Source: Streptomyces prunicolor NBRC 13075 | GTDB taxonomy: Bacteria > Actinomycetota > Actinomycetes > Streptomycetales > Streptomycetaceae | Reading direction: 5' to 3' | DNA length: 64,000 nt | Assembly: GCF_000367365.1 (NCBI RefSeq) | Contig: NZ_BARF01000029.1 | Span: forward strand, 1 to 64,000 | Shown: positions 18,776-27,218 of the stretch, in pieces | Position numbering within the stretch: position 1 is the first letter of the stretch | Layout of the letters: every line of letters starts with the position of its first letter | The notes under the pieces: generated by a model | The model's database searches: none | What the model was told of the DNA's origin: nothing | Seen by the model: only the letters and a program-made list of their open reading frames with translations | Position numbers and translations under genes: made by a program

Positions 18776-18792
18776 TCTGACGGGGCGTCAGA
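18776..18792. promoter_or_regulatory. Palindromic operator between divergent genes
   Basis: TCTGACGGGGCGTCAGA has perfect 7-bp arms around a GGG centre. It lies 29 bp from one start and 37 bp from the other, where a TetR-type repressor would block both promoters. No TetR gene adjoins it, so the regulator is elsewhere. Confidence 0.6.
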
Positions 18793-18828
18793 GTATGGGC
18801 GACCGGCGGAGGACGGAAGGGGAGCGAC

Positions 18829-19668
18829 GTGAGCGAGGAAACCCGGAGCGACGTGTACGCCGAACTGGCCGCCGTAGGACCGTACGGAGTCCGGCCGGGG
18901 CATGCGCTGATCACCATGGTCGAACCGCGTCCCGGCCACGAGTACGCCTACAACCGCTGGTACGAGGACGACCACTACTACGCCGGCGCGATGGCCATGC
19001 CCTGGATGTACTCGGGCCGCCGCTGGGTCGCCACCCGCGACCTCCAACTCCTGCGCCGGCCCGAGAAGTCGGCCATCGCCGAGCCCGTCACCGCCGGCTG
19101 CTACCTCTCCACGTACTGGGTCACCGAGGGCCGCTACGACGACCACATGAAGTGGACCGTCGGCATCAACAAACGGCTCAATCGGGATGGGCGGGTGTAC
19201 CAGGACCGTACACACGTCTTCACCGCGTTCCAGGACCACGAGGCGACCGTCTACCGCGACGGCGCGGCCGGGCCGAGGGACTTCCACGCCCTCGACCACC
19301 CTTACGCCGGGCTGGTGTTGGAGGTCGTCGACAGCGAATCGGCCGAGCAGCGCGCCGAGTTGCTGGAGTGGCTCCGCTCCCGCCACCTGCCCAAGCGGCT
19401 CGCCGGGTCACCGGCCGCGATGGTGACCGTCTTCCGACCGACCCCACTGCCGGGCGACCGCATGACCTACGTCAAGCAGGTCGAGGGGGTCGACACCCGG
19501 CTCACGTTGCTGTGGTTCCTGGAGGCGGATCCGCGGGAGTGCTGGGAGGAGTACTTCGCGGACCTGGAGACGCCGGTGGCCGAATCGGGGCTGGGGCGGG
19601 TGGAGTTGGTGGCACCGTTCATCCCTACGGTGCCGGGTACGGACAGGTACGTGGACCAACTCCGCTGA
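18829..19668 (+). CDS. Conserved hypothetical protein, probable dimeric alpha/beta-barrel type
   Basis: 279 aa, GTG start after AAGGGGAGCGAC. Two halves resemble each other loosely: HALITMVEPRPGHEYAYNRW with WYEDDHYYAGAMAMPWM, and a C-terminal LLWFLEADPRECWEEYF. The Tyr-Asn-x-Trp-Tyr-x-x-x-His pattern recalls EthD-like dimeric ferredoxin-fold barrels, but I do not recognise a named family. No signal peptide or membrane segment. It is divergent from the SDR gene through a shared palindrome, so probably belongs to the same small catabolic unit. Confidence 0.75.
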   Translation: MSEETRSDVYAELAAVGPYGVRPGHALITMVEPRPGHEYAYNRWYEDDHYYAGAMAMPWMYSGRRWVATRDLQLLRRPEKSAIAEPVTAGCYLSTYWVTEGRYDDHMKWTVGINKRLNRDGRVYQDRTHVFTAFQDHEATVYRDGAAGPRDFHALDHPYAGLVLEVVDSESAEQRAELLEWLRSRHLPKRLAGSPAAMVTVFRPTPLPGDRMTYVKQVEGVDTRLTLLWFLEADPRECWEEYFADLETPVAESGLGRVELVAPFIPTVPGTDRYVDQLR

Positions 19669-19693
19669 CTGTTCAACGAGGTTCAGTCATTTT

Positions 19694-19722
19694 CAGCCCG
19701 TCCGGCGCTTGAGGACGAGGCC
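19694..19722. repeat. Dispersed Streptomyces-type intergenic hairpin
   Basis: CAGCCCGTCCGGCGCTTGAG and the bases after it form a hairpin with arms CGTCC (19699-19703) and GGACG (19713-19717). I recall this sequence as a widely scattered intergenic repeat in Streptomyces genomes. It sits between the convergent ends of the genes at 19668 and 19756 and may help terminate both. Confidence 0.5.
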
Positions 19723-19755
19723 GTTCAGGCCGACAACGCCCGCATCAACAAACGC

Positions 19756-21690
19756 TCACTTCAACTCGTCCGGACATGGAGTACCCCGAGGCAACTGATA
19801 AGGCGCCGCCAGCCGATACGTCCCCGTCTTCGGTGCCAGCAACATCGTCCACTTGTCGCCCTTGAAGTCCTCCTCCGTCTCCATCAGGCACCCGTTGAGG
19901 TTGTCGTACGTCTTCGGCGTGCCTTCCGCACGGTGCTTGGACGCGTCGGTCTCCTGCGGGGCCTTGAGGCTCTTGCCCTTCGCGTCGACGATGCTCAGCC
20001 ACGGCGAGTACGGGATACGGATGAGGATCCGGCCCTTCTTCTTCACCTCGATGGTCAACTCGCCCTGCTCCGCCCGGTCCACGACCGAGTTCGGCTCGGC
20101 GAGCGGCGTCGGGTCGGTGACCTGGAACAGCTGCCAGTTCGTGTCGCCCCAGACCTGCTTCAGATACGGCATCCCGCGCTGGACCAGGGCCCGTTCGCGC
20201 TCGCCCCCGTCGCCGTCCAGCTTGTCCTTCGGCAGCACGACGTAGTGGACGGCCCAGCGCTGGAGCCACTCGTGGTAGTTCGCCGAGTTGAGGGTGTCGT
20301 CGTAGAAGAGGGGGTTGCGCTCCATGTCGGCCTGGCGGTTCCAGCCGCGGGCCAGGTTGACATAGGGCGCGAGCGCGGAGGCCTCGATGTGGGACGCGGC
20401 CGGGACGACCTCGACGCGTCCGCGCTCGGCGCCGACCGTCTGCAACTCGTTGACGAGCGGGGCGAGTTCGTGCGACCAGGACGCGGCCGGGGCGGTGTTG
20501 ATGACGTCGTCGACCGACTTGAAGCCGATCCAGCCGTTGAAGCCGACGAAGGCCAGCGCGATCGCGTACCACTTGCGCGAGCGCGGCACCGCGAAGGGCA
20601 GCGCGGCGATCAGGGCCACCCCGGCGAAGAGCATCGCCAGCCGACTGATGTTCGAGCCGATCTGCGAACTGACCAGCCAGACCAGGATGACGCCGATGCT
20701 GTACACGGCCGCCGTGATCCGTACGGTCTTCCACTCGCGCGGCACCAGGAAGTAGACGATCACCCCGGAGGCCAGCGGCAGGATCATCGAGCCGAACAGC
20801 ATCGGCTGCGTCCCGGAGAACGGGAACAGCCAGGCGGACACGGCTACTACGGCCGCGGGTGCGAGGCCGAGAGCCCATGCGCCCGGCCGTCGCTTCTGCA
20901 GGAAGAGGGCCACAGCCACCAGCCCCACGAACAGTCCGGCCACCGGCGACGACATGGTCGCGAGCGCGGCCAGCGGGGCCGCGCACAGGGCCTTCGCCCA
21001 GCGTTTGTAGCGCCAGCGGTAGGGCCAGCAGAACACCACGGCCACCGCGCCGAGCCCGAACACCAGGCCAAGGCCGTACGTCACCCGGCCCGACGCCGCG
21101 TTGCACAGCAGCGCGAACACACCCGCGAGCGAGGCCCACAGCGGGTTCCTCACCGAGCGGCTGCGGATCAGGATCATGGTGAGCAGGCCGGCCGAGATGG
21201 TCCCGGCGATCATCATCGTCGTACGGACACCGAGCACCGACATCAGATACGGCGAGACCACGCTGTACGACACCGGGTGCATGCCGCCGTACCAGGCGAG
21301 GTTGTACGCCGAGTCCGGATGGCGGCCGACGAACTCCGCCCAGGCATCCTGCGCCGCGAGGTCGCCGCCACTGTTCGCGAACGTGAAGAACCAGACGACG
21401 TGGAGGACACCGGAGAGGAGCGTGAAGCCGATCACCGGGTGAGCGAGGAAGGGTGCGCGGAGGCGGTCGACGAACCGCGTCAGGCGGGTGCTGTTCTCAC
21501 AGGTTTCGACCTCACAGGTTTCGACCTCACGGGTTTCGACCTCGCGGGTCCCGCCGTCGTCCGTGTGCTGGGCGCCGACCGCAGCGTCATCCGCCTTGTC
21601 TGTCGCGGTGTGCGCGGGTACGCGTATTCGCGGGCCGGTCACCGGGCCCGGATCGGCATCGTCGGCGCGTGTCGGCTCCGCTGTGGCCAC
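19756..21690 (-). CDS. Polytopic membrane protein, possible GT-C-like glycosyltransferase
   Basis: 644 aa, GTG start with GGGGAG upstream. A soluble acidic N-terminus (about 80 residues, including a repeated REVET motif) is followed by roughly 12 membrane helices between residues 90 and 420, then a C-terminal extracellular domain with VHYVVLPKDKLDGDGG and NWQLFQVTDPTPLAEPNSVV. Long loops after early helices and the large outer domain resemble polytopic sugar-transfer proteins, but no catalytic DD motif was confirmed. It lies 198 bp downstream of the D-Ala-D-Ala carboxypeptidase gene on the same strand, hinting at cell-envelope work. Function uncertain. Confidence 0.7.
   Translation of the reverse strand: MATAEPTRADDADPGPVTGPRIRVPAHTATDKADDAAVGAQHTDDGGTREVETREVETCEVETCENSTRLTRFVDRLRAPFLAHPVIGFTLLSGVLHVVWFFTFANSGGDLAAQDAWAEFVGRHPDSAYNLAWYGGMHPVSYSVVSPYLMSVLGVRTTMMIAGTISAGLLTMILIRSRSVRNPLWASLAGVFALLCNAASGRVTYGLGLVFGLGAVAVVFCWPYRWRYKRWAKALCAAPLAALATMSSPVAGLFVGLVAVALFLQKRRPGAWALGLAPAAVVAVSAWLFPFSGTQPMLFGSMILPLASGVIVYFLVPREWKTVRITAAVYSIGVILVWLVSSQIGSNISRLAMLFAGVALIAALPFAVPRSRKWYAIALAFVGFNGWIGFKSVDDVINTAPAASWSHELAPLVNELQTVGAERGRVEVVPAASHIEASALAPYVNLARGWNRQADMERNPLFYDDTLNSANYHEWLQRWAVHYVVLPKDKLDGDGGERERALVQRGMPYLKQVWGDTNWQLFQVTDPTPLAEPNSVVDRAEQGELTIEVKKKGRILIRIPYSPWLSIVDAKGKSLKAPQETDASKHRAEGTPKTYDNLNGCLMETEEDFKGDKWTMLLAPKTGTYRLAAPYQLPRGTPCPDELK
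21499..21543. repeat. 15-bp tandem repeats within a coding sequence
   Basis: Three near-identical 15-base units (ACAGGTTTCGACCTC and one variant) start at 21499, 21514 and 21529. On the minus strand they encode repeated Glu-Val-Glu-Thr blocks in the disordered N-terminus of the membrane protein. Being in-frame, changes in copy number would only alter tail length. Confidence 0.8.
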
Positions 21691-21888
21691 CTGAAGGCAC
21701 TCCCCGTGTCCCGTCTTCTGTTCCCGGCCGCGTTCCGTCCCGTTCCCGGCCTGTTCGACGCCGCGTCTCCCTCGACCGGCGACGTGCCCCGATTCGCGAC
21801 GCTAGCACGCACCCCGCCGACGGGCTCCCGGGTGGGGGCCGCCGACGGGACGCGGTGACGCGCGCGGTGACGCGTAGCGCCTCGTGGG

Positions 21889-24654
21889 TCAGCCGAGGCG
21901 GGTCAGCTTGGACGTCAAGGCCGGTTCGGCGAGATCCTTCTGGAGAGCGACCGGCACCTTGACGGCGCCGCTCGAACCGTCGCCCACGGTGAGCGTGCCC
22001 ACCTGGGTGCCGGCCTTCGCGGTGTGCGGTACTGCGTCGGGGGCGAAGGACAGCTTCACCTTCAGGCCCGCCCAGCCGACCGCCGCGACGTCCTTGGTGA
22101 CGACGACGGGAGTGTGCCCGCCGAGCTGGTCGTCGACGTACCCGACCACGGTCCCCTTCTTCAGGATCTTCGCCGAGGTCATCGCGTCCTGCGCCGCGAG
22201 CATCGCCGTCTTGCTGACCGCGTTCACCGTGTCGATGATCGGCGCGGTGTGCTGGCCGAGGATCGCGCCGACGATGACGGCCGTCTCGCCGCCGACCTCC
22301 TTGGTGGCGGCGAACAGCAGGTTGCCGCCGGCCGCGGTGGTGGTACCGGTCTTGATGCCGAGCGAGTTGTTGTACGGCACCAGGCGGTTGTAGTTGGTCC
22401 ACTTGTGACCGGACGGGTCGACCCAGCTGGGCAGCTTGGTGATGTCCATCAGGGCCTGGATCTTGACCAGTTGGTTGCCGAGCTTCACCTGGTCCTCGGC
22501 GGAGGAGACGGTGGTCTCCTTGAGACCGGACGCGTCGGTGTACGTCGTGTTCGTCATCCCCAGTGACTTCGCGGTGTCGTTCATCTTCTTGATGAACGCC
22601 GCCTCGGAGCCCGCGTCCCAACGGGCAAGCAGGCGCGCGATGTTGTTCGCCGACGGGATCATGATCGCCGACAGCGCCTGCTTCTCGGTGAGGACGTCAC
22701 CGGCCTTCACGGTGTTGAGCGTGGACTCGCCGTCCTTGTCGTAGCCGCCCTCCTTCTCGGCGGTCGCGTCGACGGTGATCTTCTCGCCCTCTGTGCCGGC
22801 CTTCAGCGGGTGGTCCTTGAGGACGATGTACGCGGTCATCGCCTTCGCTACGGACCCGATGGCGACCGGCGTCTGCTTGCCGAAGTTACCCATCGTGCCG
22901 ATGCCGTTGACGTCCATCCAGCCCTGGCCCTCGCTCGGCCACGGGAGGTTCGCCTTGTCGCCGTCGAAGGTGTACGAGTCGTCGGCGGTGAGGCTGAGGG
23001 AGGGGGTGGGGAGGGGGCGTACGGCCTGTACTACTGCAAAGACGATCGCCAGGAGGATGACCAGCGGGGTCCAGATCTTGACCCTGCGGATCGCTGTGCG
23101 GACCGGGGTCTCCGGGGGCGGCGGGGTGTTGGTCAGCTCGGCGAGGAGGTCCAGCGGGGGCTTCGGGGGGAGCGGTTGCTGGGTGGTGTGTTCCGGGCCG
23201 AGTTGGGGGACGGGGCGGGTGGTGTCCCTGCGGGGCGTTTCCCTGCGGGGCTCGTCGAGGGGCTTGAGGGCGACGAACTTGCTGGTGCGCTCGGGGGCGG
23301 ACTCGGGGGTCTTCGGCGCCGTGGGGGCGGTGGGGGCCTTGAGCATGGTGGTTGGCTGGTCCACCGCAGGCTTGGGCGGGCGTACGGCCTTGAAGACGCT
23401 GGTGGGGTGATCGACGGCCTCGGCTTCGCGCTCGGCCGCCTTGGTGTTCCCACCCGCACCGCCCGTGCGGGTCTCGTCGTCGGCTGCGGGTGGCCCCTGT
23501 GGGGCGGACTCGTCGTCGGCGGCTTTCGGTTCGGGGTCGGCGGGGGTGCCGGTGCCTGCGGCTGAAGACGGGAGTTCCGCGTCCGTGTCCGTGTCGCCTT
23601 CGGCGGCTTCCGGCTCGGCGTGAGGCTTGGCGCCGTCAGGCCGTGTGCCGGTCGCGTCGCCTTCGGCAGCCTTGGATTCGGCGCCCGCCTGGGCCTCGGC
23701 GTCGTCCGCGTCGGCTTGCCCGACCTCGGCCGCAGCAGACTCGCCCGCCTCAGGAACCGTGTCCTCAGGCGCATCGCCCGAGTCGGTGTCAGCGGCTTCC
23801 GGGCGTGCGTCCGCGATTGCGTCGGCGACCTGATCGACCTCGGTCACGTCGTCGTCGGACTCGGACTCGGGCTCGGCGTCAGCCGCATCGCGCGCCTCGT
23901 CGCCGCCGTCCGGCTCGACCTCGGCGGAACTGTCCCCGGAGCCGGAGCCGGAGCCGCCAGTGGCCCCAGAGTCGCCACCACCGGCCTCTACGGCCTCTAC
24001 GGCGCCCTCGGCGCTCTCTGCGTCCGTAGCGCCGGTCGAGGGCGTTTCCCTCGCGTCCTCGGCCTCCGCGCCTTCAGCGGGCTCCTCAGGGTCTCCCTCG
24101 GCGTCCTCGTCCGCGGAAGCGTCCTCCGCGGCTTCAGGGCCTTCAGCGTCTTCAGGGCCTTCGGCGTCAGCAACCCGCTCCGAGCTGTCAGACGCATCCG
24201 ACGCATCCGCCCCGTCCGACGCATCCGGCTCATCGGCCTCCCCGGATTCGTCCGCCGACGCCACCCAAGCCGCCACGGCCTCACGCAACCGGGCATCGCC
24301 CCCTGCGCCCCCCTTGGCGGAAGGGTTCTGCGTGCTGGTGGGCTCGGAATCGACGACGGTGCTGCCCTCACCGGCCCCGTCACCCTCATCCGACTTGCCA
24401 GCCTCGGCCGATCGACCCGTCTCGGCCGCCTCCGCCTCCGCCGCCCGCAACTCCCGGATCGAGAAGACCTTCGTAGCCGTGTCCACGCCTCCGCCCCCGC
24501 CCTGGGCGGCCGTGGCCGGCGGCGTGGCCTCTCGGGCCACCGCCAGCCGGGGGTCCCGTTCACCCCGTGCCTCAGGAACCGGACTCGCGCTCCCCGGCGT
24601 CGGTTCTCCCGACGACTCGCGCTGCTTCGACCTGTCGGGGGACTCGCCCGCCAC
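21889..24654 (-). CDS. D-alanyl-D-alanine carboxypeptidase (peptidase S11) with long acidic N-terminus
   Basis: About 921 aa. The start is the GTG at 24654, five bases after GGAGGAGG; upstream in-frame starts at 24669 and 24678 are possible. Residues 1-525 are low-complexity and rich in Ala, Glu, Asp and Ser, probably disordered and cytoplasmic. A single membrane helix (LVILLAIVFAVVQAV) follows, then an external penicillin-binding domain with S601-V-A-K604, PSANN near 664 and KTGTTTAAGG near 767, the three catalytic motifs. It should trim the pentapeptide of peptidoglycan. The intracellular extension is far longer than in typical PBP5-like proteins. Confidence 0.9.
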   Translation of the reverse strand: MAGESPDRSKQRESSGEPTPGSASPVPEARGERDPRLAVAREATPPATAAQGGGGGVDTATKVFSIRELRAAEAEAAETGRSAEAGKSDEGDGAGEGSTVVDSEPTSTQNPSAKGGAGGDARLREAVAAWVASADESGEADEPDASDGADASDASDSSERVADAEGPEDAEGPEAAEDASADEDAEGDPEEPAEGAEAEDARETPSTGATDAESAEGAVEAVEAGGGDSGATGGSGSGSGDSSAEVEPDGGDEARDAADAEPESESDDDVTEVDQVADAIADARPEAADTDSGDAPEDTVPEAGESAAAEVGQADADDAEAQAGAESKAAEGDATGTRPDGAKPHAEPEAAEGDTDTDAELPSSAAGTGTPADPEPKAADDESAPQGPPAADDETRTGGAGGNTKAAEREAEAVDHPTSVFKAVRPPKPAVDQPTTMLKAPTAPTAPKTPESAPERTSKFVALKPLDEPRRETPRRDTTRPVPQLGPEHTTQQPLPPKPPLDLLAELTNTPPPPETPVRTAIRRVKIWTPLVILLAIVFAVVQAVRPLPTPSLSLTADDSYTFDGDKANLPWPSEGQGWMDVNGIGTMGNFGKQTPVAIGSVAKAMTAYIVLKDHPLKAGTEGEKITVDATAEKEGGYDKDGESTLNTVKAGDVLTEKQALSAIMIPSANNIARLLARWDAGSEAAFIKKMNDTAKSLGMTNTTYTDASGLKETTVSSAEDQVKLGNQLVKIQALMDITKLPSWVDPSGHKWTNYNRLVPYNNSLGIKTGTTTAAGGNLLFAATKEVGGETAVIVGAILGQHTAPIIDTVNAVSKTAMLAAQDAMTSAKILKKGTVVGYVDDQLGGHTPVVVTKDVAAVGWAGLKVKLSFAPDAVPHTAKAGTQVGTLTVGDGSSGAVKVPVALQKDLAEPALTSKLTRLG

Positions 24655-24730
24655 CGATGCCTCCTCCATGCGCCGCACGCGCCGCGTGCGTCAACCGAAC
24701 CGACCGAGATAACCGAGTTAGCTACAAAAA

Positions 24731-24765
24731 CAGCTGGAAAATCAGCTGGAAGTCAGCTGGAAAAT
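24731..24765. repeat. Three direct repeats of CAGCTGGAA upstream of the carboxypeptidase gene
   Basis: CAGCTGGAAAAT, CAGCTGGAAGT and CAGCTGGAAAAT run head to tail from 24731. Each contains the palindrome CAGCTG. They lie about 77 bp upstream of the carboxypeptidase start and in the divergent gap before the GPP34 gene, a good position for an operator array. The rest of the 300-bp gap shows no further gene I can support. Confidence 0.6.
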
Positions 24766-24957
24766 CTCTTACCCGCAGTCCGGACAACGCATCAACACCG
24801 CTGTCCGAACCATGTACCAGTGTCCTGTGTGCGGGCTTAACCCCTGCGGTAGACGAGAACGACATACCTGCCGGTTCCATCACGAAGCGGTCACGCACCC
24901 TCGACAGACCAATGTGAGAGGGGTCACCCTGTCATTCATCCACGCGGGGAGGCATGG

Positions 24958-25710
24958 ATGGGCAGGAGCCGCAGAACTCTTCCGGAAGAGCTTCTGTTGC
25001 TGGCATTGGACCCGGCCACGGGTACCACTGCACAGCCGCAGTCGCTCGACCTCGGTCTGGCCGGAGCACAGCTAGTGGAGCTGGCGCTGGCCGGACGGAT
25101 AGCCCCAGACGGGGATCGTATCGCCGTGGTCGTGCCACGGCCGACCGGAGATCCAACTTTGGACTGCGCGTTGGAGTTGCTGCGAAGGCGTGGCGCTCCT
25201 GTACGTGCAGTGAACTGGATTGGCGGACCCCGACTGGGACTTCGCCAGACCTACCTCTCGCATCTGGAGCGGTGCGGCATGGTGCATGCCGTGGCGGGAC
25301 AGATGTGCGGGGTGCTGCCGACGACTCGCTACCAAGCGACGGACAACGAGATCAGCCGCGAGATCAGGGGCCGACTCGATTCCGCGATCCGCACCGGCGT
25401 ACCGCCGGACCCGCGGACAGCCGCGCTCGCCGCACTGGCGCACGCGGTCGGTCTGGGCAAACACCTGTATCCGGGTAATGAGGGACGCTCGTCCCGCTCC
25501 CGGCTGCGGGACCTGATCAGGCACGACCCCATGGGCGGACTCGTGGCGCACGCCGTGATGGACGTCCAGAACGGAGTGGCTGCACAGCCACGCCGCAGCC
25601 CGGCCCCGGCCGGCCGTCAGGCCGCGCCCGGATCAAGGCCACCGGAACCGGCTCGTGGTGTTCCGATGCAGCCGCACCGCGGCACCATGGCGCGCGCCGT
25701 GGCTCACTGA
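24958..25710 (+). CDS. GPP34 (GOLPH3-like) family protein
   Basis: 250 aa, ATG with GGGGAGG five bases upstream. The domain runs from TLPEELLLLALDPATG through LDLGLAGAQLVELALAGRIA and TGDPTLDCALELLRR to GLGKHLYP, the bacterial form of the Golgi phosphoprotein 3 fold. Eukaryotic relatives bind phosphatidylinositol-4-phosphate at membranes; the ligand of the Streptomyces proteins is not established here. The last 50 residues are Pro/Arg-rich and disordered. It is divergent from the carboxypeptidase gene across a repeat-bearing promoter region. Confidence 0.85.
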   Translation: MGRSRRTLPEELLLLALDPATGTTAQPQSLDLGLAGAQLVELALAGRIAPDGDRIAVVVPRPTGDPTLDCALELLRRRGAPVRAVNWIGGPRLGLRQTYLSHLERCGMVHAVAGQMCGVLPTTRYQATDNEISREIRGRLDSAIRTGVPPDPRTAALAALAHAVGLGKHLYPGNEGRSSRSRLRDLIRHDPMGGLVAHAVMDVQNGVAAQPRRSPAPAGRQAAPGSRPPEPARGVPMQPHRGTMARAVAH

Positions 25711-25889
25711 GCCGCAGTCCCACGGGACGCGCCAACACCGCGGAGCGGTTCGCACGACCGGCACCACCGCACGACCGTATGACTGGCGCCAACGCACCAC
25801 CGCACCAAGGCGTCAACGCACCACCGCACGACCGCAGTACACGCACGCCGCACCGCCAGTCCCCAAGACCCGGTTCGGGAGCCGCTGGT

Positions 25890-25933
25890 CCGAGCGGGGT
25901 GGAGTAGACGTAACGTCACTCCACCCCGCTCGG
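25890..25933. terminator. 44-bp near-perfect palindrome
   Basis: The arms CCGAGCGGGGTGGAGT (25890-25905) and ACTCCACCCCGCTCGG (25918-25933) match over 16 bp, and the centre adds GACGT/ACGTC, giving about 21 pairs with one bulged base. It lies 180 bp after the GPP34 stop, so termination is likely, though there is no T-run and a protein-binding site is also possible. Confidence 0.55.
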
Positions 25934-26048
25934 CCGCATCTACGGCCGCCTCCGGCAACCCGAACCTGGCTCGTACCTGCCGCATATCCACCGTTTCCCA
26001 GCGGTAGAAACCATCTTGGTGGCAGTCTGCTCAACAGCAGATACGCAA

Positions 26049-26108
26049 AGTGGCAAGCAGTGAGCAGCAAGTAGCGGCAAGTAGCAGTAAGCAGTGGCAA
26101 GTAGAGGC
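26049..26108. repeat. Degenerate GCAAGTAG/GCAGTAAG short repeats
   Basis: GGCAAGCAGTGAGCAGCAAG begins a run in which units such as GCAAGTAG, GCAGTAAG and GGCAAGTAG recur about six times over 60 bp. It ends about 20 bp before the XRE gene start, within its probable promoter or leader. Confidence 0.5.
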
Positions 26109-26131
26109 ATGCAGCCGGAGGTGCACGTTCC

Positions 26132-26989
26132 GTGGCGTCAAGTGTCAATCCCACCGTCAGGCGACGCCGGTTGGGCCAGGAGCTGCGTCGGCTCCGCGAG
26201 CTCAAGGGCATGACGGCCGAAGAGGTCGCCGAGCGGTTGCTGGTGTCGCAGTCGAAGATCAGCCGGCTGGAGAACGGGCGGCGCAGCATCAGCCAGCGCG
26301 ACGTCCGCGACCTGTGCGGGGTCTACGAGGTCGAGGACGTCCGCATCGTCGACTCGCTCATGCAGATGGCCAAGGACTCACGCCAGCAGGGCTGGTGGCA
26401 CTCCTTCGGCGACATCCCGTACAGCGTCTACATCGGGTTGGAGACGGACGCGGCGAGCCTGCGCGTCTACGATCCGCAGGTCGTCCCGGGGCTGTTGCAG
26501 ACCCGGGAGTACGCCGAGGCGCTGATCACCGGGGCGTTGCCGGAGTCGGCTCCGGCGGACGTGGAGAAGCGTGTCCAGGTGCGTCTGCGCCGGCAGGAGC
26601 GCATCTCGGCCGCGGAGAACCCGCTGCGGCTGTGGGCGGTGCTCGACGAAGCCGCGCTGCGCCGCGAGGTCGGCAACAAGCAGGTGATGATCGGGCAGTT
26701 GGAAGGTCTCATCGAGATGTCCCAACTGCCGCATGTCACCGTGCAGGTGATCCCGTTCGCGATGGGTGCGCACCCAGGAGTCAGCGGTCAGTACGCGATC
26801 CTGGAGTTCCCCGACGCGGCCGACTCGAGCGTGGTCTACATCGAGGGCGTCACCAGCGACCTGTATCTGGAGAAGGCGCAGGACGTACAGAAGTACAGCG
26901 TGATGTACGAGCACCTCAGGGCCCAGGCCCTGAATGCCGACCAGAGCCGTGAGTTCATCTCGGACGTGGCGAAGGAATACGCGCGCTGA
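26132..26989 (+). CDS. XRE family regulator with DUF5753 domain
   Basis: 285 aa, GTG start with GGAGG upstream. The helix-turn-helix spans about residues 10-68 with GMTAEEVAERLLVSQSKISR and LENGRRSISQRDV. The DUF5753 domain has QVVPGLLQTREYAEALITG and PHVTVQVIPFAMGAHPGVSG, then the usual YIEGVTSDLYLEK. A DUF397 gene follows 230 bp downstream in the same direction, the usual partner. Unlike the first pair, the two are not overlapping, and a hairpin lies between them, so expression of the partner may be set separately. Confidence 0.9.
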   Translation: MASSVNPTVRRRRLGQELRRLRELKGMTAEEVAERLLVSQSKISRLENGRRSISQRDVRDLCGVYEVEDVRIVDSLMQMAKDSRQQGWWHSFGDIPYSVYIGLETDAASLRVYDPQVVPGLLQTREYAEALITGALPESAPADVEKRVQVRLRRQERISAAENPLRLWAVLDEAALRREVGNKQVMIGQLEGLIEMSQLPHVTVQVIPFAMGAHPGVSGQYAILEFPDAADSSVVYIEGVTSDLYLEKAQDVQKYSVMYEHLRAQALNADQSREFISDVAKEYAR

Positions 26990-27002
26990 GGGGCTCCTCC
27001 GG

Positions 27003-27028
27003 GGAAGGTGCCGCACCGTACACCTTCC
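27003..27028 (+). terminator. Hairpin after the XRE gene
   Basis: GGAAGGTG (27003-27010) pairs perfectly with CACCTTCC (27021-27028) around a 10-base loop, 14 bp after the XRE stop. No T-run, so it could attenuate rather than end transcription into the DUF397 gene. Confidence 0.5.
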
Positions 27029-27218
27029 GCCAGGCGGGATGGAAGACACCAGGGGTATATGCCACCCGGTCGAGTGAATGGCCGCTTCGCCCACCGATGT
27101 TGGCGAGTAGCGTCGATCACGCCATCGAGCAACAACGTTGGCGCAAACCGTGTCCTGCGGATGGAGTGATGCGCGGGGCACGGCGACAGCAACTCAGCAA
27201 CTGGTAATCGGAGCGAAA

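Larger units (their letters stand above)
25711..26131. other. Repeat-rich gap between GPP34 and XRE genes
   Basis: No gene is supported here. The 16-bp unit CACCACCGCACGACCG occurs at 25762 and 25819, and CAACGCACCACCGCAC at 25790 and 25814, overlapping it. A 44-bp palindrome (25890-25933) and a run of degenerate short repeats (26049-26108) follow as separate entries. The section before the XRE start is more AT-rich than its surroundings. Confidence 0.7.

Noticed and set aside
19933..21858. Long plus-strand open frame opposite the polytopic membrane protein gene
   Set aside because: No protein-like features; the minus strand has helices, start and composition.
24812..25075. Small frame beginning with a Cys-rich MYQCPVCGLNPCG
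   Set aside because: Looks like a zinc finger at first, but has no ribosome binding site and overlaps the GPP34 gene; the Cys pattern does not continue.
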